Source: an uncultured Roseburia sp. (lineage in GTDB: Bacteria; Bacillota; Clostridia; Lachnospirales; Lachnospiraceae). Taken from it: 10,136 bases of DNA. Both the position numbers and the translations under genes were made by a program. The stretch covers positions 1 through 10,136 of the forward strand of contig CAKREH010000053.1 in the NCBI GenBank assembly GCA_934317215.1. The letters run 5' to 3'. Numbering within the stretch: the first letter of the stretch is position 1; each line of letters begins with the position of its first letter. Below the pieces are notes generated by a model that saw only the letters and a program-made list of their open reading frames with translations, ran no database searches and was not told where the DNA came from. This document shows, piece by piece, positions 1 to 5,882 of the stretch.

Positions 1-66
1 AGCTCAGCTGGATAGAGCACTTGGCTACGGACCAAGGTGTCGGGAGTTCGAATCTTCTCGCGCACG
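1..66 (+). tRNA. tRNA-Arg (anticodon ACG), 5' end cut off by the window
   Basis: This is the 3' part of a tRNA, beginning at about tRNA position 9. The D-arm (GCTCAGCTGGATAGAGC), an anticodon stem CTTGG/CCAAG around the loop CTACGGA, and the T-loop TTCGAAT are all present. The loop gives anticodon ACG, read as Arg (CGN). The 3' acceptor strand is CGCGCAC with discriminator G at 66. The matching 5' strand (expected GTGCGCG) lies before the window. No CCA is encoded, so it would be added after transcription, as for the other two tRNAs here. Confidence 0.96.
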
Positions 67-71
67 TATGG

Positions 72-103
72 AAAGAGGCATGATTAGTTCATGTCTCTTT
101 TTT
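72..103 (+). terminator. Intrinsic terminator after tRNA-Arg
   Basis: AAAGAGGCATGA (72-83) pairs with TCATGTCTCTTT (89-100), with one G-U pair and a five-base loop, and runs into a T tract at 98-103. It lies six bases after the tRNA discriminator base, so it is the natural end of the tRNA transcript. Confidence 0.88.
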
Positions 104-137
104 AATTCATAGGAAATTACGTCCTATGAATTAAAAA
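99..137. repeat. Perfect 16-bp inverted repeat with a 7-base loop
   Basis: TTTTTAATTCATAGGA (99-114) is exactly complementary to TCCTATGAATTAAAAA (122-137), separated by AATTACG. The left arm begins inside the T tract of the preceding tRNA terminator, so the two hairpins compete for the same bases. It is too A/T-rich at its base and lacks a following T tract, so it is not an ordinary + strand terminator. It could be a transposon-derived end, a processing signal or part of the palindromic element that follows. Confidence 0.8.
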
Positions 138-225
138 GCCCTCCGGGCAGGATGCGCATCTTGCGGAGTAGAAGTTAGCTGTAAACAGCACCGCTCGAGC
201 GCAAAAGAGTCGCAAGCGACTCTTT
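138..225. repeat. Palindrome-dense intergenic element (candidate dispersed repeat or structured RNA)
   Basis: This stretch holds no credible ORF but five close-packed self-complementary segments: GCCC-TCC-GGGC (138-148); CTCCG (141-145) with CGGAG (164-168) enclosing CAGGAT/ATCTTG (148-153 with 158-163) around GCGC; GCTG-TAAA-CAGC (178-189); the palindrome CGCTCGAGCG (192-201); and the 9-bp stem AAAGAGTCG/CGACTCTTT (204-212 with 217-225). The first two overlap and are mutually exclusive. The density is far above anything else in the window and suggests an intergenic repeat of the REP/MITE kind or a structured RNA. I cannot see a second copy here, so dispersal is inference. Confidence 0.55.
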
Positions 226-230
226 ATTCT
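204..230 (+). terminator. Terminator-like hairpin upstream of coaBC
   Basis: A 9-bp perfect stem, AAAGAGTCG with CGACTCTTT, closes on the tetraloop CAAG and is followed by TTTATTCTC. The A-rich left flank makes it usable on the other strand as well. It sits 12 bases before the coaBC -35 box, so it would insulate coaBC from read-through of the tRNA region. The T tract is imperfect. Confidence 0.55.
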
Positions 231-241
231 CTAATCTTTTC

Positions 242-270
242 TTGCGAAATACACAAAAACAGTATAAAAT
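242..270 (+). promoter_or_regulatory. Probable sigma-A promoter for coaBC
   Basis: TTGCGA (242-247, 4 of 6 to TTGACA) is followed 17 bases later by TAAAAT (265-270, 5 of 6 to TATAAT). The predicted start is near 277, leaving a leader of about 45 bases before the coaBC ATG. This is the only plausible promoter between the upstream hairpins and the gene. It is judged by eye only. Confidence 0.5.
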
Positions 271-322
271 ATTTTTAAAAAAGCATCGTATCGTAAAAGA
301 ACGAGAGCAGGAGGAAAATAAA

Positions 323-1522
323 ATGCTTCAGGGAAAGACAGTACTTCTTGGCGTAACCGGCGGAATTGCGGCATACAAGATGCCGAATGTTGCACGGATG
401 TTAAAGAAAATGCATTGTAATGTGCATGTCCTGATGACACAGAATGCAACGAATTTTATTACAGCAACAACATTTGAAACGCTGACCGGCAATAAATGTC
501 TGATTGATACGTTTGACCGTAATTTTGAATTTTCAGTGGAGCATGTTGCATTGGCAAAACAGGCAGATCTGGTATTCATTGCACCGGCAACGGCAAATGT
601 GATCGGTAAGATCGCAGGTGGGATTGCAGATGATATGCTGACTACGACAGTGATGGCATGTACCTGTAAAGTGCTGGTTGCACCGGCGATGAATCATAAT
701 ATGTATCACAATTCGATCGTGCAGGAGAATCTGGAAAAGCTGAAACGGCACGGATATGAGATCATAGATCCGGTATGCGGCATGCTTGCAAATGGCGATA
801 CCGGTGATGGAAAACTTCCGTCTGAAGATACATTAGTGGAGTATATTTTACAGGAAATTGCATTTGAGAAGGATATGCAGGGACTGAAAGTACTGGTAAC
901 GGCAGGACCGACGCAGGAAGCAATCGATCCGGTACGTTTTATATCAAACCATTCAACCGGCAAGATGGGGTATGCCATAGCAAAGAATGCAATGCTGCGC
1001 GGTGCAGATGTGACATTGGTGACGGGAAAGACTTCATTAGAACCGCCGATGTTTGTGAAAACAATTCCAGTTACGTCCGCGAAGGATATGTATCAGGCTG
1101 TCACAGAACGCGCAAAAGAACAGGATATCATCGTAAAGGCAGCTGCAGTGGCAGATTACACACCGGCGTATACCGCAGATGAAAAAATTAAAAAATCAGA
1201 AGGAGAGTTATCACTCACACTGCAAAAAACGACGGATATTCTTGCAGAACTCGGAAAAAATAAAGGCAATACGGTCTTATGTGGATTTTCCATGGAGACA
1301 GAGCATATGCTTGAAAACTCCAGGACAAAACGCAAAAAGAAAAATCTTGATATGATTGCTGCAAATAATTTAAAACAGCAGGGAGCCGGATTTGCTGGTG
1401 ATACTAATGTGCTGACACTGATCACAGAAGACTGGGAAAAAGAACTTGCACTTATGAGCAAAGATGAAGCGGCAAAGTGCCTGTTAGATGAATTGTTAAA
1501 AATTAAGAAAAACAAAAAATAG
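323..1522 (+). CDS. coaBC: Bifunctional phosphopantothenoylcysteine decarboxylase / phosphopantothenate-cysteine ligase
   Basis: CoaBC makes 4'-phosphopantetheine for coenzyme A: the C-terminal CoaB half joins cysteine to 4'-phosphopantothenate using CTP, and the N-terminal FMN-binding CoaC half decarboxylates the product. The protein is 399 residues, the usual length. CoaC (about 1-180) shows GVTGGIAAYK (10-19), catalytic His74 in SVEHVALA, APAT (87-90) and PAMNHNMY with Asn124. CoaB (about 186-395) shows TAGPTQEAIDPVR, the RFISNHSTGKMG motif (205-216), KAAAVADY (272-279) and the Lys-rich DEKIKK (286-291) containing the expected catalytic Lys288. The ATG at 323 is chosen because AGGAGG (309-314) precedes it by eight bases; a TTG at 242 is in frame but overlaps the promoter. 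An oddity is that residue 157, which matches catalytic Cys158 of the Escherichia coli enzyme by spacing from His74, is Asn (LANGD); a Cys lies at 152. The next gene follows after 57 bases, probably on the same transcript. Confidence 0.96.
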   Translation: MLQGKTVLLGVTGGIAAYKMPNVARMLKKMHCNVHVLMTQNATNFITATTFETLTGNKCLIDTFDRNFEFSVEHVALAKQADLVFIAPATANVIGKIAGGIADDMLTTTVMACTCKVLVAPAMNHNMYHNSIVQENLEKLKRHGYEIIDPVCGMLANGDTGDGKLPSEDTLVEYILQEIAFEKDMQGLKVLVTAGPTQEAIDPVRFISNHSTGKMGYAIAKNAMLRGADVTLVTGKTSLEPPMFVKTIPVTSAKDMYQAVTERAKEQDIIVKAAAVADYTPAYTADEKIKKSEGELSLTLQKTTDILAELGKNKGNTVLCGFSMETEHMLENSRTKRKKKNLDMIAANNLKQQGAGFAGDTNVLTLITEDWEKELALMSKDEAAKCLLDELLKIKKNKK

Positions 1523-1579
1523 TGGCGGTGTAAAATGAAAAAGTGTTGCAGCGTAAAAAGCTGACAGGAGAAAGACTAT

Positions 1580-3874
1580 ATGGAGACGATTAAAGTACAG
1601 AAAAATCAGATCATTGCAAAACAAAAAGAAAAAGTAAAAGCATGGTATTTAGTTTTAGAGGGTTCGGTCGTACAGAGAAATTCCTATGCGAGGATTGTTC
1701 TGAACAAAGACAGTATAATCGGTGTCTCAGAGAAAGACAGATATTTATGTGATTATATTGCGCGAGAAGATTCTGTGCTTGCAGTTTTTCCATATAATAC
1801 GGCGGACGATCTGATCAATGCATTAAACGGACAGGAGAGTATGCGTGGCACGCTTCTTCGTGCCGCATTAAAGCAGCGTCAGATGCTGCTTGAGATGTAT
1901 GCTGGATTTAAGAATCTGGTAAGACAGTTTCACACGTTTGTGGAAACGGAATATAACGACTATACGATGCTCTGCAGTCAGATGCGTATCGATGGACAGG
2001 GGTTTACGAGGATGGACAACTTTAAGCCGCTTGACATGGTGCATATGGCAGAAAACTGGGAGGTCAATAACAGTACAAGCCTTACAAAAAAAGGATATCT
2101 TGATGAATACATAAAACTTATGCAAAAAGATGACAGTCTCTGTATCGGAGCTATTATGGAAGCTTCGTATCAGACAAGGCGAGTTATGCAGGGAATTATA
2201 GAGATGGTTGATTATTTGAAATATAATCAGGATATTCTGTTATCAGAATCTGAAAATGATTTATTCCATCTTTATTTTGAGCTTGTAATAAAGGCAGAAA
2301 TGAATCATTATGACGTGACGCCGTTAAAAGAACGTATGGATAAGATTGCGGAAGTAATCCGCAAATTAAATATTTATGATGATAAACTGGTATCTTACCG
2401 TCTGAACGAATATAAAAATCACGACTTTACCCAGTATGCGATGGATGAGTTCGCGACGCTGGGGGAAGATGATAATGTTTCGGATGATGAGTGGGATGGA
2501 GAGGGAGAAGAGTCAGAAGACTGCTTAGAACATATTTTAACATATGCCGGATATACTCCGGAACGGATCGAAGATATGCGTAATCTGATCCAGAAATACA
2601 GGGAGCTTCCGGATATGCTTTCCACGGATGCGGAAGTGTTCCAGCTTAGAAAACAAATTTCACAGGTCTTTTATGATACATATTATAAAGTATTTATGAA
2701 TGTGATGAAAGATGATGATGAACCGACACCGATCATAGAGATGTTTTTGAATTTCGGATTTATGGATGTACAGATGGTAGGTGAGGATAATGCAAATATC
2801 CTTTACGATCTGACAGAACATTTAGAACTTTGTAATTCAGAGCATATTTTTACTATTTTTGAATGGTTAAAAACGATTTATAACGGTCAGAATGAACCGT
2901 CAAAAAACGAATTTGACTTAGATTATGCGGGATATCTGGCTGAATTGAAAAAGACCGGAAAAGTAAATGAAAAACAGATGCGGGAGTATGCAAATAACCG
3001 TGAAATGAAGGTTAAATTTGAGATACAGAATATGTTTACTTCCGGAAACCGTGTTACATACGGCAGAGTTTCTACATTCTGTCCGATTCTCGGCGAGAAT
3101 GATCTGATCAATTCCGTTGATAAGATGCTTGTCACGGCACAGAAGATCGAGGATGCCATGAATAAAGTGCGGAAAGTTGATTTTTCCGTATTTTACAGAG
3201 GTGTTGTATTTTCTGATCCGGATAAGGGAATCAATCGTGAGGAGATCATGAAAGAGGTACTTCCGAATATTATTCTGATGCCGAATGCCGGAACAAGAGC
3301 CATGATGTGGCAGGAAACAGCGGGTGTCAGACGTGATACACCGGCAAGATATATGTTCCCGATTTTTACAGCCGTTGATCTCGATGATATGATGGTTGAA
3401 ACGACCGGCCGTTACCGCTGGGAGATCTGTCGTAAAATTCAGGGGATTCACTGGAATGATATCCGCGATAAATCCCTGACGGCGGAGTATTGTGATTATA
3501 TCCAGTTTTATAAGAAGAATCATGAACTTTCGACTGAGGCAAAAGAGAAGATAAAAAGTGCATTGCTTCGTGGAAAAAACAATTACCGCGAGGTATTTGT
3601 GAAGGATTATCAGAACTGGATCAAATATGAATCAAAAGGAAGTTTCCGTTTGAATAAGGTTTCAAGAGAGATCCTTGTGACATACTGTCCGTTTTCCAGG
3701 GAGATCAGAGAAGAGTTAAAGTCCAACCCGATGTATCAGAATGCATGGCAGAGATATGATATTTTAATGACAAAAAAGATTCAGCGTATCAAGGGAGTCT
3801 ATGATAAATATCAGAAGGCCGGTGGTAAGATCACGGATGAACTGAAGGATAATTTAGAATATTATATGATGTAA
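1580..3874 (+). CDS. Large uncharacterised protein with N-terminal cyclic-nucleotide-binding-like domain
   Basis: The function is unknown. The 764-residue protein has no signal peptide or membrane segment and should be cytoplasmic. Residues about 3-72 read like a cNMP-binding (CAP_ED) beta-roll: WYLVLEGSVVQR, then DSIIGVSEK and AREDSVLAVFPY. However, the usual phosphate-binding cassette (GE...R.A) is not evident, so nucleotide binding is doubtful. No helix-turn-helix follows, so it is not a Crp/Fnr regulator. Residues 85-290 look alpha-helical. A very acidic linker (296-314, 12 of 19 residues Asp/Glu) precedes a second helical block. Residues 530-680 are rich in Trp, Tyr and Arg (MPNAGTRAMMWQETAGVRR, RYRWEICRKIQGIHWNDIR), and I would expect this to be the conserved core. 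The start is supported by AGGAG (1566-1570), nine bases upstream. It lies 57 bases after coaBC with no terminator between, so co-transcription is likely. From memory, similar orphan proteins occur in Lachnospiraceae, but I cannot name a family. Confidence 0.85.
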   Translation: METIKVQKNQIIAKQKEKVKAWYLVLEGSVVQRNSYARIVLNKDSIIGVSEKDRYLCDYIAREDSVLAVFPYNTADDLINALNGQESMRGTLLRAALKQRQMLLEMYAGFKNLVRQFHTFVETEYNDYTMLCSQMRIDGQGFTRMDNFKPLDMVHMAENWEVNNSTSLTKKGYLDEYIKLMQKDDSLCIGAIMEASYQTRRVMQGIIEMVDYLKYNQDILLSESENDLFHLYFELVIKAEMNHYDVTPLKERMDKIAEVIRKLNIYDDKLVSYRLNEYKNHDFTQYAMDEFATLGEDDNVSDDEWDGEGEESEDCLEHILTYAGYTPERIEDMRNLIQKYRELPDMLSTDAEVFQLRKQISQVFYDTYYKVFMNVMKDDDEPTPIIEMFLNFGFMDVQMVGEDNANILYDLTEHLELCNSEHIFTIFEWLKTIYNGQNEPSKNEFDLDYAGYLAELKKTGKVNEKQMREYANNREMKVKFEIQNMFTSGNRVTYGRVSTFCPILGENDLINSVDKMLVTAQKIEDAMNKVRKVDFSVFYRGVVFSDPDKGINREEIMKEVLPNIILMPNAGTRAMMWQETAGVRRDTPARYMFPIFTAVDLDDMMVETTGRYRWEICRKIQGIHWNDIRDKSLTAEYCDYIQFYKKNHELSTEAKEKIKSALLRGKNNYREVFVKDYQNWIKYESKGSFRLNKVSREILVTYCPFSREIREELKSNPMYQNAWQRYDILMTKKIQRIKGVYDKYQKAGGKITDELKDNLEYYMM

Positions 3875-3925
3875 CTGTATGTATAATTTAGAGAATTTCT
3901 TCCCATAATATTCTTGCAATAAAAG

Positions 3926-4037
3926 TTGCATGTAATTAAATTTTCATGTACTCAAAATTGCGTGTAAGAAAGATCAGGCGTAATCAGGATTGGGTGTAAG
4001 AAAAATTGCATGTAAATGAAATTGCAGTAAACAAGGT
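3926..4037. repeat. Degenerate 16-bp tandem repeat, about seven units
   Basis: Seven consecutive 16-base units begin at 3926, 3942, 3958, 3974, 3990, 4006 and 4022. The consensus is close to TTGCATGTAAnnAAAA. GTAA (once GTAC) recurs in register at 3932, 3948, 3964, 3980, 3996 and 4012; the last unit is one base short, with GTAA at 4027. Unit 4 (3974) is the most decayed. The period is not a multiple of three and the array sits between two genes, so it is not a protein repeat. It fills most of the 191-base gap between the orphan gene and the small Asn/Ser-rich ORF. Possible roles are binding sites for a repeated DNA-binding protein or a decaying minisatellite. No terminator for the upstream gene is visible in this gap. 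Confidence 0.75.
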
Positions 4038-4065
4038 GCACAACAGCACCGGAATGGAGGAAGAA

Positions 4066-4239
4066 ATGGCAAAGAACGCAGACAACAGTGGAGCGAATTG
4101 CAGAAACAGTTACAAGGACAGCTATGAGAATAGCTATGAGCAGAACAGCTCAAAAAATAAGTCTTCCAATAAGACAACAAATAGCGGCGGACAGAACAAA
4201 TCCGGACAGAACAGCACAGGTTCTAACGTATCGAAATAA
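4066..4239 (+). CDS. Small Asn/Ser/Lys-rich hydrophilic protein, 57 residues
   Basis: The function is not known. ATG at 4066 is preceded by GGAGG (4056-4060), a strong ribosome binding site, which argues that this is a real gene. An in-frame TTG at 4006 lies inside the tandem repeat and has no such site, so I reject the longer form. The protein has 12 Asn, 13 Ser and 7 Lys in 57 residues and almost no hydrophobic side chains, so it should be disordered. Residues 14-25 form a three-fold [ND]SY[KE] repeat (NSYK, DSYE, NSYE), and there is a single Cys at 12. The composition resembles gamma-type small acid-soluble spore proteins of Firmicutes, which are also Asn/Gln/Ser/Lys-rich, but I see no diagnostic motif and that is only a guess. 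A terminator-like hairpin follows at 4291. Confidence 0.65.
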   Translation: MAKNADNSGANCRNSYKDSYENSYEQNSSKNKSSNKTTNSGGQNKSGQNSTGSNVSK

Positions 4240-4268
4240 GAACACAGATACCGAAAACTGCATATAAT
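4239..4268 (+). promoter_or_regulatory. Possible promoter for the rhodanese transcript
   Basis: A perfect -10 box TATAAT lies at 4263-4268. The -35 region is weak: AGAACA (4239-4244) at 18 bases spacing matches only half of TTGACA. Transcription would start near 4275, upstream of the hairpin at 4291-4325, placing that hairpin in the 5' leader of the rhodanese mRNA. Confidence 0.35.
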
Positions 4269-4290
4269 GTAAGGAAAAACATTAGCAGGA

Positions 4291-4328
4291 GAACAGATTA
4301 CAGGGCAGCGCTTTGTAATCTGTTTTTA
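4291..4328 (+). terminator. Intrinsic terminator or attenuator immediately before the rhodanese gene
   Basis: AACAGATTACA (4292-4302) pairs perfectly with TGTAATCTGTT (4314-4324). Four further pairs, three of them G-U, extend the stem to about 15 bp around the loop CAGCG. TTTTTATTT follows. It probably ends the small Asn/Ser-rich gene's transcript. Only about 13 bases separate it from the rhodanese ATG, leaving no room for a promoter in between, so the rhodanese must be read through it or be controlled by it. Confidence 0.8.
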
Positions 4329-4341
4329 TTTCGGAGGGACT

Positions 4342-4647
4342 ATGAATTTTTTTACGATCCATCCACGCGAGATGGAACAGATTATTTTAAATAAGCATGC
4401 ACTGGTGCTGGATGTCAGGGAACGGGAATCTTACCTGGAAGGACATTATAAGGGGGCATATTGCTGTCCATATGAGGAAATCAATAGATGGATGTGGCAT
4501 TTTAACAGAAACAGAACGTTGGTCGTTTACTGTGAATATGGTAGTACGAGCCTTTTAGCAGCAAGACAGCTCTCAAAATGCGGTTATGAGGTGTATACCG
4601 TTGTTGGAGGAATGCAGGCAATCAGACGCTATAATGGTTATGATTAA
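4342..4647 (+). CDS. Single-domain rhodanese-like protein
   Basis: This 101-residue cytoplasmic protein is one rhodanese domain of the GlpE/PspE size class. Such proteins move sulfane sulfur as a persulfide on an active-site Cys. LVLDVRERESYLEGHYKGAY (21-40) holds the conserved Asp24 and the GH motif. YCEYGSTS (63-70) supplies catalytic Cys64 at the head of the anion-binding loop. VVGGMQA (87-93) is the usual closing motif. The GGAGGG ribosome binding site (4333-4338) sits directly after the T tract of the upstream hairpin. The donor and acceptor are unknown: the neighbours give no sulfur pathway. The strong promoter that follows the stop codon by two bases separates it from the next operon. 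Confidence 0.9.
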   Translation: MNFFTIHPREMEQIILNKHALVLDVRERESYLEGHYKGAYCCPYEEINRWMWHFNRNRTLVVYCEYGSTSLLAARQLSKCGYEVYTVVGGMQAIRRYNGYD

Positions 4648-4649
4648 CA

Positions 4650-4678
4650 TTGACAGGGTATTTTAGAACGGATAATAT
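4650..4678 (+). promoter_or_regulatory. Sigma-A promoter of the methyltransferase-protease-amidase-rdgB operon
   Basis: A perfect -35 TTGACA (4650-4655) begins two bases after the rhodanese stop. After a 17-base spacer the -10 is TAATAT (4673-4678, 4 of 6). The start would be near 4685, with a leader of about 30 bases to the ATG at 4714. No other promoter or terminator is visible before 9828, so this probably drives five genes. Confidence 0.6.
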
Positions 4679-4713
4679 AGTACTAAGGTAAAAGAAACAG
4701 TTAAGGAGAATTC

Positions 4714-5868
4714 ATGAAAACATATGAGCTTGTGGTACCGTGCCATTTTGGGTTAGAGGCGGTATTGAAAAGAGAGATCTATGATCTTGGCTATGAGATA
4801 GACAGAGTAGAAGACGGAAGAATCACATTTACCGGAGACGAGGAAGCAATCTGCCGGGCGAATATTTTTCTGCGCACGGCAGAACGTGTCCTGATCCAGG
4901 TGGGACGATTCCGCGCAGAGACATTTGAGGAATTATTTCAGGGGATCAAGGCACTTCCATGGGAAAATTATATTCCGGAAAACGGTAAATTCTGGGTAAA
5001 AAAGGCATCCTCAATCAAGAGTAAACTGTTCAGCCCGTCCGATATCCAGTCGATTGCAAAAAAAGCAATGGTAGAGCGGTTAAAACAGCAGTATCATAAG
5101 GAGTGGTTTCCGGAGGATGGGGCGCCATATCCGGTGCGCATTTTTCTGTTAAAGGATGAGGTAATGGTAACACTTGACACATCGGGGGATTCCCTGCACA
5201 AAAGGGGATACCGCACCTTAACGAGCAAGGCTCCGCTGACGGAGACACTTGCAGCATCCCTGCTTATGCTGACACCGTGGAGACCGGATCGAATCCTCGT
5301 GGATCCGTTTTGCGGAAGTGGTACATTTCCAATTGAGGCGGCAATGATCGCTGCAAATATCGCACCGGGAATGAACCGGGAATTTACGGCAGAACAGTGG
5401 ACGAACATCATTGACCGCAAAGTCTGGTATGAATGCGTAAAAGAGGCACAGGATATGGTAAATGCTGACATTACCGTGGATATCCAGGGATATGATATTG
5501 ACGGCGATGTGGTTAAGGCAGCGAGAGAGAATGCAAAACGTGCAGGAGTCGATCATCTGATCCATTTCCAGCAGAGACCTGTAGCAGAACTGCATCATCC
5601 GAAGAAATACGGTTTCATCGTGACAAACCCGCCATATGGAGAACGTTTAGAGGACAAGGCGGATCTGCCGGAATTATACAGCCAGATCGGGGAGGCATAC
5701 CGCAGACTGGATGCATGGTCCATGTATCTGATCACCAGTTATGAGGACACCGAGCGTTACATAGGACGGAAGGCAGATAAAAACCGCAAAATCTACAACG
5801 GAATGTTAAAGACGTATTTTTATCAGTTTATGGGACCGAAACCGCCAAAACGGGATAATTTACATTAA
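4714..5868 (+). CDS. rlmL: THUMP-domain class I SAM-dependent RNA methyltransferase (RlmL/YpsC type)
   Basis: This is a 384-residue RNA guanine-N2 methyltransferase of the RlmL N-terminal-half type (YpsC in Bacillus), expected to modify 23S rRNA using S-adenosylmethionine. An N-terminal ferredoxin-like region (1-60) and THUMP RNA-binding domain (about 60-160) are followed by the Rossmann-fold methyltransferase. The SAM-binding motif I is DPFCGSGTFPIEAA (197-210). GYDIDGDVVKAARENAKRAG (259-278) is the acidic motif II region. NPPYGERL (305-312) is the NPPY catalytic motif typical of exocyclic-amine methylation. Escherichia coli RlmL carries a second methyltransferase (RlmK) that is absent here, as usual in Firmicutes. 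AAGGAG (4703-4708) supports the start. The exact target base is inferred from the family. It is the first gene of the probable operon, and its stop codon overlaps the next gene's ribosome binding site. Confidence 0.92.
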   Translation: MKTYELVVPCHFGLEAVLKREIYDLGYEIDRVEDGRITFTGDEEAICRANIFLRTAERVLIQVGRFRAETFEELFQGIKALPWENYIPENGKFWVKKASSIKSKLFSPSDIQSIAKKAMVERLKQQYHKEWFPEDGAPYPVRIFLLKDEVMVTLDTSGDSLHKRGYRTLTSKAPLTETLAASLLMLTPWRPDRILVDPFCGSGTFPIEAAMIAANIAPGMNREFTAEQWTNIIDRKVWYECVKEAQDMVNADITVDIQGYDIDGDVVKAARENAKRAGVDHLIHFQQRPVAELHHPKKYGFIVTNPPYGERLEDKADLPELYSQIGEAYRRLDAWSMYLITSYEDTERYIGRKADKNRKIYNGMLKTYFYQFMGPKPPKRDNLH

Positions 5869-5882
5869 GGAGATTCTGATTC

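Noticed and set aside
138..148. Minus-strand intrinsic terminator (GCCC/GGGC followed by T's)
   Set aside because: The stem is only 4 bp with a three-base loop, and no - strand gene exists to be terminated.
242..322. In-frame TTG extension of coaBC by 27 residues
   Set aside because: It overlaps the predicted promoter and lacks a ribosome binding site. The ATG at 323 has AGGAGG at ideal distance and begins right at the CoaC fold.
1535..1564. Nine-codon ORF between coaBC and the orphan gene (MKKCCSVKS)
   Set aside because: It is too short and has no clear ribosome binding site. Cys-rich by chance, with nothing to support a leader peptide.
1580..1795. Crp/Fnr-type transcription regulator
   Set aside because: The N-terminal fold is similar, but no helix-turn-helix follows and the protein is over three times the usual length.
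2918..3523. 201-codon open frame on the - strand inside the orphan gene
   Set aside because: It lies wholly antisense to a well-supported gene, is Ile/His/Cys-rich without domain sense, and has no convincing ribosome binding site. It is a shadow of codon bias.
3882..3887. TATAAT just after the orphan gene stop as a promoter
   Set aside because: No acceptable -35 box lies 16-18 bases upstream, and the area is very A/T-rich, so such a match is expected by chance.
3926..4037. CRISPR array
   Set aside because: The repeated unit is only 16 bases in direct tandem with no unique spacers and no cas genes nearby.
4006..4065. In-frame TTG extension of the small Asn/Ser-rich protein
   Set aside because: The added 20 codons lie in the 16-bp tandem repeat, and there is no ribosome binding site before the TTG. 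ATG at 4066 with GGAGG is clearly better.
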